This document shows positions 51,380 through 60,400 of a stretch of 64,000 nt of DNA, one piece after another. The stretch is taken from NCBI GenBank assembly GCA_016929065.1, contig JAFGJO010000036.1:1-64000 (forward strand), read 5' to 3'. The notes under the pieces are model-generated. The model saw only the letters and a list, made by a program, of their open reading frames with translations, was not told where the DNA came from and did not search any database. The position numbers and the translations under genes are program-made. The stretch is from Spirochaetales bacterium. GTDB taxonomy: Bacteria > Spirochaetota > Spirochaetia > SZUA-6 > RPPD01. The first letter of the stretch is position 1. Every line of letters starts with the position of its first letter.

Positions 51380-52687
51380 TTATGAATAATCCTGTGCCAG
51401 CACACCCGATCCTGCACGAAAGTCATTTAAAATTTCACCTGAGCTTTTCCTGAATGCCAGATTCATGCCGAAATACACAAGAGGATGGTGCATGTTTCCT
51501 GGAGCACGGCGCAGAATATTGGAGAAACTGTAGAACTCTTTTTTTGTGGTCAGATATTGCTCCATAAGACGTTCCGGGGACATCAACTTTGGCTGAAATA
51601 CAACTGTGGAGTGATCATACAGGTTCCAGTTTTTTGTGAGGATTCTGTTGTCGCGTTCCATCTGATCAAAAAGAACAGTACCTGGATAGGGGGTGAGAAC
51701 ATTAAATGTTGTTGAGTGGATTTTTGTTTTCATGAGAAATTCAAGTGTGAGATCAAATATGCTGTCGTCATCTGTGTCAAATCCAAAGATAACGGACGCA
51801 TGAAATGCGATGCCCATATCCCTGATTTTGGCAATAGCGTCTGCACTTTTTTCCGCGGATTTGAGTTTGTGCATTCCCTCAAAAGCAGCAGGGCTCACCG
51901 ATTCAAGGCCGAAAAACAGACAATAACAGCCTGCTTTTTTGGCCAGTGCCATTAATTCGACATCATCGGCAAAAGAGATCGATGCCTGGCCGACCCATTT
52001 TATATTCAAGGGGATTAATGCGGTAAAGAGTTCCCGTGCATAGGATTTCCGGGCAATAATATTGTCATCAAGAAACAGGAAAATATTACTGGAACTGGCT
52101 TTTATTGTTTCCACGACGCGTGAAATCGGAATATGGCGAATCTTGTTCCCATTAATAACTCCCACGCTGCAAAAATCGCAGTTGTAGGGGCAGCCCTTTG
52201 TGGTAAGAATGGGCATGACATTGACAAAACCCTTTTTCTGGTTTGGCCTCGCGGTCACCACAGGAAAAGATTCCAGGTTTGCAAGGGTGCCGGTGTACAT
52301 CGGTTTCAAGCGGTTTTCTTTTGCGTCATTTAACAGGACCGGCCAGATTTCTTCGGCCTCGCCAACGACCACAGCATCGGCATGGGTTATTGCTTCCTGC
52401 GGCAGCACTGTGGGATGTATCCCCCCCAACACGACCCTTTTGCCGCGGCGGCGGAATTCATCGGCAACTGAATATGCCCGTAATGCATTTGAGGTCGCAC
52501 AGGAGATCCCCACCAGATCGCAGTCAGTATCGAAATCAATATCCTCGATTTCCTCTTCGATTGTATTTACCCGATGTTCCGGGGGAGTAAGTGTGGCTAA
52601 AAGAGAGAGGGTGATATTCGGGATGCGCAATGCTTTTTGGAACCGGATTGATGGATTCGCAACAGGAGAAATGAGCAGGACATTCAT
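51380..52687 (-). CDS. B12-binding-domain radical SAM protein
   Basis: 435 residues from the ATG at 52687, preceded by AAAGGTG. The N-terminus (1-130) is a cobalamin-binding-like domain (VNVLLISP-type start, then CDLVGISCATSNALRAY and VVLGGIHPTVLPQEAI). The radical SAM core follows with the cluster motif C166-x3-C170-x2-C173 (GCPYNCDFCSV), then IFLFLDDNIIA and VIFGFDTDDDSIFDLTLEFL. Proteins of this class methylate or rearrange unactivated carbons, for example in lipid or cofactor synthesis. Substrate unknown. Stands alone between unrelated genes. Confidence 0.88.
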   Translation of the reverse strand: MNVLLISPVANPSIRFQKALRIPNITLSLLATLTPPEHRVNTIEEEIEDIDFDTDCDLVGISCATSNALRAYSVADEFRRRGKRVVLGGIHPTVLPQEAITHADAVVVGEAEEIWPVLLNDAKENRLKPMYTGTLANLESFPVVTARPNQKKGFVNVMPILTTKGCPYNCDFCSVGVINGNKIRHIPISRVVETIKASSSNIFLFLDDNIIARKSYARELFTALIPLNIKWVGQASISFADDVELMALAKKAGCYCLFFGLESVSPAAFEGMHKLKSAEKSADAIAKIRDMGIAFHASVIFGFDTDDDSIFDLTLEFLMKTKIHSTTFNVLTPYPGTVLFDQMERDNRILTKNWNLYDHSTVVFQPKLMSPERLMEQYLTTKKEFYSFSNILRRAPGNMHHPLVYFGMNLAFRKSSGEILNDFRAGSGVLAQDYS

Positions 52688-53015
52688 TGAGTACACCTTT
52701 CAACAGGAAAAGATTTCCATGGAATTTATAACGAGGGTAGGCTTTGGAGGGCATCGCCGGTGATCAATGAATCGCCTGGATAAGCTGGTGTCTTGAAAAA
52801 TCTATTCAAGTTATATATATAATGTACCAAAAAGTACGGATGGGAGCAAGTAAAAAGAAGCATTAATCGGAAATGTGAAATTCAGGGTACGGTCCGCAAT
52901 CTGAGTGGAGATGGTTTTTTATGAAATCTGATGGCTTCGCAGACGAAATTGTGTTGACGGAGGTCGGTTGATTGGGCGATAATCGTTTTCAGATACCATC
53001 GAGTAAAGGATTGCT
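52688..53015. other. Gene-free interval with a promoter for the GGDEF gene
   Basis: 328 bases between divergent genes. No coding frame of note. TTATATATATAATG near 52809 is AT-rich symmetric sequence, possibly the minus-strand promoter of the radical SAM gene. The right end holds the promoter at 52954-52983. Confidence 0.4.
52954..52983 (+). promoter_or_regulatory. Promoter of the FHA-GGDEF gene
   Basis: TTGACG (52954-52959) and GATAAT (52978-52983), 18-base spacer, with AAAGGA 5 bases before the TTG start at 53016. Confidence 0.55.
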
Positions 53016-53951
53016 TTGAAATACTGCCTGTATTTTCTTGATAATAAAATGGTCCTCGATCCGGATATTGTGTATACCCTGGGCAGGTCGCGGGATAATT
53101 TGGTGTTACTGCCGGGCCAGACCGTCTCGCGCCGCCATGCAGAAATTTCCTGGGATAAAAAACACTTTGTGCTCAGGGATCTGGGCAGTACCAACGGAAT
53201 GATTGTGAACGGGAAGCAGTGTTTCACCCACGCGCTTTTTGACGGCGACCATATCGAAATCGGGACACTCTTTCTGGTGTACAAGGAATATGATGAGAAA
53301 AAGTCGGAGGAAGCGGATTTTGACCGCGAACTCACCGATACACTGATGATAGAGCACCAAATCGCCGAATTGCTCGAGAGCGTCAGTGAACGCCAGGTCC
53401 ATGAAAAAATCATCAGGTTGAAAAAAACAATCAACAATGCAAAAACGAAAATGAACCAGCTGGCCAACCGGGACCGGCTCACCCGGCTGTACAACCGCAG
53501 GTTTTTCGATGAAGAGCTCCAGAAAGAAATCGAACGAGCGAAACGGTACGGATATATTCTTTCCCTGTTTATGATTGATATTGATCATTTCAAGCAGGTC
53601 AATGATGGTCATGGACATCAGAAAGGGGATCAGGTGCTTGCCGCAGTTTCCTCGATCATCCGCAAACACACACGGGTCAATGACCTTGTGGCCCGGTACG
53701 GCGGAGAAGAAATTGCAGTGGTCATTCCTGAAATGAAGTCAGACAATTCTGTACAGATTGCCGAGAAAATCCGTTTTATGGTGGAGCGGGATTCTGAGGC
53801 AAAAGCGGGCATTCCGGTGACCGTGAGCATTGGCGTCTCCTTTCATGCCGGGAATGACAGTCCGGACCGCCTTATTAAAAAAGCAGACAAGGCGCTCTAC
53901 GAGGCAAAACGACGGGGGCGAAACCGTGTCATTGTGTACAACTGGAAATAA
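53016..53951 (+). CDS. FHA-domain diguanylate cyclase (GGDEF)
   Basis: 311 residues from a TTG start at 53016, five bases after AAAGGA; starting at the first in-frame ATG would cut the first FHA strand. FHA motifs: GRSRDN (23-28), SRRH (38-41) and LGSTNG (56-61), which bind phosphothreonine. A coiled coil (about 95-148) leads to a GGDEF domain with signature GGEEI (229-233) and an inhibitory-site RVND (220-223) exactly five residues before it. So it should make c-di-GMP under phospho-protein control and be product-inhibited. Single gene, flanked by a terminator. Confidence 0.92.
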   Translation: MKYCLYFLDNKMVLDPDIVYTLGRSRDNLVLLPGQTVSRRHAEISWDKKHFVLRDLGSTNGMIVNGKQCFTHALFDGDHIEIGTLFLVYKEYDEKKSEEADFDRELTDTLMIEHQIAELLESVSERQVHEKIIRLKKTINNAKTKMNQLANRDRLTRLYNRRFFDEELQKEIERAKRYGYILSLFMIDIDHFKQVNDGHGHQKGDQVLAAVSSIIRKHTRVNDLVARYGGEEIAVVIPEMKSDNSVQIAEKIRFMVERDSEAKAGIPVTVSIGVSFHAGNDSPDRLIKKADKALYEAKRRGRNRVIVYNWK

Positions 53952-53952
53952 A

Positions 53953-53985
53953 AAAACAGCCATCCTGTAACAGGACGGCTGTTTT
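53953..53985. terminator. Bidirectional terminator between the GGDEF and outer-membrane protein genes
   Basis: ACAGCCATCCTG (53956-53967) pairs with CAGGACGGCTGT (53971-53982), one mismatch, loop TAA, with A-run before and T-run after. It starts just after the GGDEF stop and also stops the convergent gene at 54045. Confidence 0.85.
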
Positions 53986-54044
53986 TTTATGGAGTATTAC
54001 TCCCTCTCAATTCTGAGGTGTTGTGCGGCAATGCTTAAACTCCA

Positions 54045-54575
54045 TTAAAACTGATACTCGACGCCGATGCCCCACATCGCGGTGTAGCCGATATACCCGC
54101 CTTCAAGGATAAGGCCCAGTTGGTCGGTAAAGTGCCAGACTGCACCGCTCACCGCGGCAAACCCAAGCCCGAACGGCAACAGTGCTCCGGCGTATGCAGA
54201 CGGCAGCACATTACCGTACAGTCCAAGTCCCACACCCGCATAAAACTCGATTGGAACCTGTGTGAGCCCCAGGTGAACATTAAACAGGGGAGCGATTCCC
54301 CACATGAATATCGAATCAGTTCCCACGCTATAGCTCTGGATAATGCCGCGGACAGCAACTCCCCAGTCAAGCGGGACGCCGGAGAGGTTAAACTCGCTGA
54401 TAACGAACTCTCCGGCAGCCGATGCCATAATACCATACAAATATCCAGCCGAACCATAGGCGTTGATCTGAAAATCTTTGTTGTATGATTTCGCCCAGGT
54501 CTGCAGCGATGTTCCTTGCGCAAACCCGTTCACGGTTATTGCCAGCAGAATAAGGATAATCAATAATTTTTTCAC
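54045..54575 (-). CDS. Small outer-membrane beta-barrel protein
   Basis: 176 residues. Signal peptide cut after A19 (NGFA before QG). The mature protein is strand-rich with Gly/aromatic patterns (IEFYAGVGLGLYGNVL, LGLILEGGYIGYTAMW) and ends GIGVEYQF, a barrel-type C-terminal Phe. It looks like an 8-strand barrel of the OmpA/OmpW size class; no family match. Single gene with the bidirectional terminator at its end. Confidence 0.68.
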   Translation of the reverse strand: MKKLLIILILLAITVNGFAQGTSLQTWAKSYNKDFQINAYGSAGYLYGIMASAAGEFVISEFNLSGVPLDWGVAVRGIIQSYSVGTDSIFMWGIAPLFNVHLGLTQVPIEFYAGVGLGLYGNVLPSAYAGALLPFGLGFAAVSGAVWHFTDQLGLILEGGYIGYTAMWGIGVEYQF

Positions 54576-54699
54576 AGTGTGGCTCCTTTATAAATAAACT
54601 TCGATTTAAAAATGAATATATCCTCAAAATTGTATAAAAACAATCCAGGAGTCCGATTTTTCCTTTTTTTAAAAAAAGCTGAAATACGCGCTCCCCTTA

Positions 54700-56025
54700 T
54701 CATCCGGGATGCGTTTCCAGAAACCGGCCGTCAGGAGTTTCACCGGTGAACTCATCTTCGTCAACCAGCAGTTTCCCCCGCTGGAATACTTTTACAATTT
54801 TACCCTGTATTTTCATTCCTTCATACAGAGTGTAGGGCGCATTGGACAGTTGGTTTGAATGTTTGATGGTCCAGTTTTCTGTCGGATCAAAAACAATGAT
54901 GTCCGCATCGGCCCCTTCGGCCAGCCTGCCTTTTTTCGGCGCAAGCCCGAATATTTTTGCCGGATTTTCCGCGCAGAGCCGTATCATGTCCGAAGCGGTG
55001 AGCCTGCCCCGGTTCACGCCCAGTTCCCAGATTACCGGCAGAATTGTCTGTACCCCCGGAGCCCCGTACGGCGCAGCGGCAAAATCATCTTTGGGTTTTT
55101 TGTCTTTTGGCGCGTGGTCACTGCCGATGGTGTCAATAAAATTGTCGGACAATGCCGCCCACAGCGCGTCCCGGTCCTCCGTGTTTTTTACAGGCGGGCG
55201 CAGCCGGCCGAGTGGCCCCCGGTCTTTCAGCTCATCCCAGGTGAACGCAAGGTAATGAGGGCATGTTTCCGAATAAAATCTGATTCCTTCCTCGCGGCCG
55301 AGCGCCATCGCCTCGAGCCCTTTTTGTGATGAAATATGGGGAAGGTACAAAAGACATCCTGTTGTTTTGGCTGCGCACAACACCCGGAAGATCGCTTCCT
55401 TGTCCAGAAGCGAGGGGCTTGTCGTTGGAAAATTGTCAGCTGTTACCGGTGCGTTTTTTTCCTCAAGGAAATCGATGATACATCCATTTTCGGCATGAAC
55501 ACTGACGATCCCGTTCTCCGCAGCCACCAGGTCCATGGCTTTTGCAAGTGCGTAATCACCGGTCATCCAGCCGAGTTTTTGATACGCGGTAAACATTTTT
55601 ATGGACCGTACACCCATTTTCGCGAGGGCGGGGATTTCTTCGCACTGTTTCAGTGTGTCAAACAGCGAAGCGTGTAGTGCAAAATCTGTATATGATCCCT
55701 TTTCACCGGCTTCCCTCAATTGTGAAAGCACCTCAACAGCTTTTTCACCGGGTTTCACCGAGGTGTAATGCAGGAGAGAGGTCACGCCGCCGGCAGCCGC
55801 TGTTTTTGAAACAGCGGCAATATCATCGACATATGCGGGATGCACATGAGGATCAATAAATCCCGGGAAAATATACATGCCGGTTGCGTCAATAATTGTT
55901 CCCGCAGATTCTTTTGTGTCCGGTGCCAGGACGGTGATAACGCCATGAGAAATACCGATCGAGCCTTTTTCGGTTTTTTCCGGATACACAAGCAGTCCGT
56001 TTTTTATAATGGTTTCAAAACTCAT
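54700..56025 (-). CDS. Hydantoinase/dihydropyrimidinase-type amidohydrolase (allantoinase-like)
   Basis: 441-residue cyclic amidase with a binuclear metal site: H60/H62 in DPHVHP, carboxylated Lys143 in SIKMFTAY, H177 in VSVHAENG, H230 in LPHIS and D303 in TIGSDHAP. The SIKMFTAY context and the SETCPHYL segment fit the D-hydantoinase/allantoinase branch better than PyrC dihydroorotase, although PyrK/PyrD lie elsewhere in the window. Substrates would be hydantoins, dihydropyrimidines or allantoin. It precedes a gene-free gap and follows an aminotransferase gene in the same direction. Confidence 0.85.
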   Translation of the reverse strand: MSFETIIKNGLLVYPEKTEKGSIGISHGVITVLAPDTKESAGTIIDATGMYIFPGFIDPHVHPAYVDDIAAVSKTAAAGGVTSLLHYTSVKPGEKAVEVLSQLREAGEKGSYTDFALHASLFDTLKQCEEIPALAKMGVRSIKMFTAYQKLGWMTGDYALAKAMDLVAAENGIVSVHAENGCIIDFLEEKNAPVTADNFPTTSPSLLDKEAIFRVLCAAKTTGCLLYLPHISSQKGLEAMALGREEGIRFYSETCPHYLAFTWDELKDRGPLGRLRPPVKNTEDRDALWAALSDNFIDTIGSDHAPKDKKPKDDFAAAPYGAPGVQTILPVIWELGVNRGRLTASDMIRLCAENPAKIFGLAPKKGRLAEGADADIIVFDPTENWTIKHSNQLSNAPYTLYEGMKIQGKIVKVFQRGKLLVDEDEFTGETPDGRFLETHPG

Positions 56026-56077
56026 GGAGGCTCCTTTATTATTGGTGATTACAATATACTTATAAACCGCAGCTGCA

Positions 56078-57364
56078 TCAAAGTTCTTCTGCAGAGTTCC
56101 ATATTTCGGTTAACAGCTCGTCGATATCCGGTTCATCCACACATGAGTAGGCAACGCGCAGATAATCAGGACCGATGGAAACAGTTCCGATTTGTTTTTC
56201 CTCAAGCAGTTTTTGCCGCAGCTTTTCTGCATCGATCCCGGTTGTTTTTAGACACAGAAAATACCCTGAATTAAAAGGGAGGGCGGCAAGGTTTCTGTGC
56301 GGATGCAGTTCTGTAAACTTCTTTACTGCTTCAAACCGTTTTTGTAATGACTCCATCGCCGCGGCTTTTTCTGCGTGGTAGCCCGGTGAAGTGTATGCTT
56401 TATACAGCAGACTCTGGCTTGCCATGGAGGCACTTGAAATCGATGAGCGGATTGCACCAAGGGTTTTTTGTTCGAGCGCGGCGGATTGTATATCGGTTGA
56501 AAGGCTTTTCCCCGCAAAGGTAATAAACCCGGTGCGCAGCCCCCATGCGAAATCTTCTTTTGTTGCACCGTCCAGTTTTACGGCGAGAACATGTTCATGA
56601 GAATCGGCAAACCGGCAAAAGAGGGATTCGTTGAAAGCGCCGGGGTCCCAAAACAAACCGAAATATGCATCGTCGCAGATGACAGCAATTGTTTTCCCTG
56701 CTTCGGCAGCTTCGGTTATAATCGAAACGATCAGGTCAGCTTCCTGTTTGAGCGGGGTGTACCCGGTCGGGTTGTGGGGAAAGTTGAGGATGATAATTAA
56801 TTTTTCTGTCTCCGCCCGGCTGATTGCCTGTTTCAACCCGTTGCAGTGAAACTGGTTATTATGGTCAAAAAAAGGAAAAGAAACGAGCAATAATTCATGC
56901 TTTGCCTGAAATATGAGTGAATAATTTTCCCATGAAAGATCCGGCAGGATGACGGTGGTATGCTTGTCAGCGAACAGGTCTGCCGACACAGCAATCCCAT
57001 GGGTGATCCCGCCGGTGACCAGCGGCAGTGAGAACCTTTTGTTTTTCAGGCCGGGGTTTTTTACCATGAGTTCTTCCTGCCAATGTGAACGCAACCCGGG
57101 AATACCGCCGGTGGGGGCGTAGTTGACTGCCTCCCTGTTGGTCAGCCCTGACAGGGAGGATTTTACCGATTCAAGGATCATGGGTTGGTATCCGGATTGC
57201 GCGATTCCGGCGGTTGCGTTGTACCGTGTCGCCTTTGCTGCTGCTTCCTGGGCCTGAACCACGATGCCTTTTGGAAAATAAAGGTTTTTTCCTGTCGAGG
57301 AAAGCAGGTCTCCGGCAACAGTACCAACGAGGTCTTTATTGAGTTGTTCGGCAAGTGTGTGCAT
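56078..57364 (-). CDS. Class I/II PLP aminotransferase
   Basis: 428 residues, fold type I. Family motifs: NFPHNPTGYTP (cofactor-binding Asn), CDDAYFGLFWD with the pyridine-binding Asp, and KLDGATKEDFAWGLRTGF containing the Schiff-base Lys. The KLDGATKEDF context and N-terminal YNATAGIAQ segment are not those of AspC; the substrate is uncertain. It is separated from the upstream carboxylase gene by a strong terminator and lies 52 bases before the amidohydrolase gene, with which it may share an amine or pyrimidine-degradation route. Confidence 0.83.
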   Translation of the reverse strand: MHTLAEQLNKDLVGTVAGDLLSSTGKNLYFPKGIVVQAQEAAAKATRYNATAGIAQSGYQPMILESVKSSLSGLTNREAVNYAPTGGIPGLRSHWQEELMVKNPGLKNKRFSLPLVTGGITHGIAVSADLFADKHTTVILPDLSWENYSLIFQAKHELLLVSFPFFDHNNQFHCNGLKQAISRAETEKLIIILNFPHNPTGYTPLKQEADLIVSIITEAAEAGKTIAVICDDAYFGLFWDPGAFNESLFCRFADSHEHVLAVKLDGATKEDFAWGLRTGFITFAGKSLSTDIQSAALEQKTLGAIRSSISSASMASQSLLYKAYTSPGYHAEKAAAMESLQKRFEAVKKFTELHPHRNLAALPFNSGYFLCLKTTGIDAEKLRQKLLEEKQIGTVSIGPDYLRVAYSCVDEPDIDELLTEIWNSAEEL

Positions 57365-57430
57365 TGAGAACGAGGATAGACGGATAGGGCTGAATTGTCA
57401 ATGTGAAAGTTTCCGCCAGGCATTCAGTAA

Positions 57431-57471
57431 AAAGAAGCCCGGGAGGGGATTTCTTGTATTTTCTCCCGGGC
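57431..57471 (-). terminator. Terminator of the single-chain carboxylase gene
   Basis: GCCCGGGAG (57437-57445) pairs with CTCCCGGGC (57463-57471), loop 17 bases. The A-rich 57428-57436 gives a T-rich tail on the minus strand. Nine bases beyond the carboxylase stop. Confidence 0.75.
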
Positions 57472-57479
57472 AATTTTTA

Positions 57480-60400
57480 TCATCCAAATTTTTTCATTCC
57501 CTCTTCAACCGACTTGATCAAATAAGGGCGAATTTCCGATGCCTTGATGATATCATCGATACTTCCCACTGATCTCGCACGTTCTACAGAATGGATTTTA
57601 TCAAACTTTTGTCCGAGCTCGGTCTGTTTTTCAGCAAAGACCTTTTTGTAAAGATCATCATAATCTTTCTGGGTCATTCTGCCCTCACCGACACTTTTCT
57701 GCGCGTCGCTGATCCTTGGATCATTCGCCGTATCCTTTGCTACCTGTTTTGGAAAGACCACTGCGGCTGCGGGAGCACCACCGATGACCGAGGCAAATGA
57801 ACCTTCGAGTGCAGCTGATTTAAAGTTCGGATTCAGGCTCTTGGAGAAAACGACGTACGCCCCGCCATGGTATCGTGCGACAACGAGAAAGACGATCGGG
57901 CCCTTGAAATTGACCACTGCCCGGCCGATTTCAGCGCCGTATTCCAGCTGGAGTGCCCGCATGGATTCGGGTGAGCCGTCGAACCCGGAGAGGTTCGCGA
58001 CAATCACCAGGGGAAGCCGTGCAGAAAAAGCATTGATGCCCCGGGCGACCTTTTTTGAGGACTTCGGGAAGAGAGTTCCGCCGTTCCAGTTCTCGGGCCC
58101 GTCAAAGGGGATGGAGCCGATTCTTGGAATGGTCCGGCTTTCAATACCGATCATCCCCACGGCATTGCCGCCGAGACGTGTTTCCCATACGATTGCGGTA
58201 TCCGCATCTTTCATGTTTCTCCACCGTTCGAAATATCCGGCGTCCTGGTCGATGATCGCAGCCATGACCTGCCGCATGTCAAAGGGTTTTTTTCGTTCAC
58301 CGTTCTTGTCGCTCGAAAAAATATCGCCGATTGTCTGGAAGCCCTGTCCCAGGAAATCAGAATAGGCGCTTTTGGTTACATCACGCTTTTTGTCGTCCGC
58401 GGTTTTGCATTTTTCCGGGAAAGCCCGGCCGGGAACACGGTAGGCCATGCGGTAATGGGCAAACAGCAGCTTGTATGCCTGGCTGATATTGGCTGCGCGC
58501 AGCTGGCACTGTCCGTTGGGCCCCATAATTTTTTCTGCACCGCCGATATCAAGGTTGGATTCACCGGAAACACTTCCGGCAAACTCGAGTGCGCGTTTTC
58601 CGGTGAGAAGCATGGAGGCGTCATCGGTCATGATTAAAAGGCCCCGGGTATGCATGAGCATGGTCGCTTCCGCATCCCAGTAGCTCTGGGCACCGACATT
58701 CACGCCGGGGATGATGATATTGATTTCCCCGCCGTTCTGGGTGAACTCGATAATACGGCGCAGGGTGGCGGCGGTCCAGTCCAGGTTTTCCGTTCCGCTC
58801 TCCATATCGATTCGGGCGCCGGAAGATATTGCAATCCACTCGACGGGCAGCTCTTTTGCCTGGGCAAGGTCAAGTGCGGCATTGATGCGCCGGCATTCTT
58901 CCTCGGCAAGGCTTCCAAAGTCTTTTGTCGGGTCAGAGAGGATCAACACCCGCCTGAACGGCTCGGCAAAATCCGGATCCTGGTTTGCAATAATTCCGAA
59001 GACGATATTCGATACATTTTTACCCGGTTCGCGGTCTTTCACGCTGACGGCCGCAGAAGCAGGGCCCTTTATTTCGATATCGTATTCTTCGAATTCACCC
59101 TTGTAGGCAACATCGTTTAAGGGCAGCCCGGCGCCGGTAATTGTTTTTACCAGTTCATACGGATAAACATTGCCCCTTTGACGGGCATTGACCACCTTTT
59201 CAACATACGCGTCGAGCGGTTTTAAAAGCGCTGTTGACGGAGTGCGCGACCGCAGAGTGAACTGGTCTTCATTGACATTGAGAAAGAGCAGTTCAAGCTC
59301 CCGGACGTTTTCCTCGCGCCAGCGTTTCCGCAGTGAATAGACTACGATTTTTTCTATACCGAGGTTCGCGACCCGGTGGACAAAATTCAGTCCGTATTCT
59401 TTCATCTGCGCGAGCTTGAGGCCCAAAAGGCTTCTGTTGTGCATGATGATCCGGTTCCAGGCAAGGCGGAAGCGGTAGCGTGCCTGTGCGGCCTGGAGCG
59501 CCGATACTGCTTCAAAAAAAGCGGCTTCAAAAATGACCATCCGCGTAATGTCTTCATCCTCTGACAGCTCGGGGGATGACTCGGATGCAGACGCGAGGGC
59601 AAAGAGCCGTTTGTCTTTCGGGTTGATTTTACAGGAGGCCTCGAGCAGAGTCACTGCTTCTGACCGGTACAGGATTTTCAGGTCAAAATTGGCGAGCCGG
59701 TGCACCCGAAGTTCGCGGTACTGCAGGGGATCAAACCCGGCAGAGGATGGGTTTTCCTGCCAGGAGCTGTTCTGCGGGGTGAAACTGCGGAAAAAGTTAT
59801 CGCCGTCTTTGTAATACCACCCGGTCCAGAGTGTCCCGTTGAAACTGTCCGGATCAAAGCCTGGTTTTTCTGTTTCGGAATTCCGGGCACCGGTTGATTT
59901 GACCAGGAGGATTATTTCATTGGTTCCCTCCGGGATTTCACCGCCCAAAAGATCCGGAATTTTTTTTGCTTTTGCAAATACCTCCGCACTGCATACCGTG
60001 TAAACACTCATTCCGTCGGGGGTCTCGACGCAGTAGACAGGACAGCCCTTTGCATGGAGCAGTTCGGTTGAGATGATCTGCCGGTCGCGGTTGAAACGTC
60101 TTGCCAGTATTTCAAGGGCCGTATCTCCTTCGGGTTTGCCGCACTTTTCCAGTGAGCGGTCCAGTAACGGCCTGATGATGTAGCGGCCCGAATTTTCCAC
60201 TTTTGCCAGCAGATCGGCGTCGATCCCGGTTGATCCGATATGCTGGAGCAGCTTGTCTATCGCGCTGTGTTCATCCTTTCGAATATCCTGAATGCGGTGG
60301 ATGTCCACCAGTGCATACCGGGCGTGTCGGGCAGCATCGGCGACAGAGGGGGCCGAGCCCTGAGTGAGCCGGGCAATATGTTCGACCACCTCGTCGATTT

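Noticed and set aside
52919-53669. Minus-strand frames opposite the FHA-GGDEF gene
   Set aside because: No start signals; the + strand frame has complete FHA and GGDEF motifs.
54700-56025. PyrC dihydroorotase
   Set aside because: The SIKMFTAY Lys context and SETCPHYL segment fit hydantoinase/allantoinase-type enzymes better; not linked to pyrK-pyrD.
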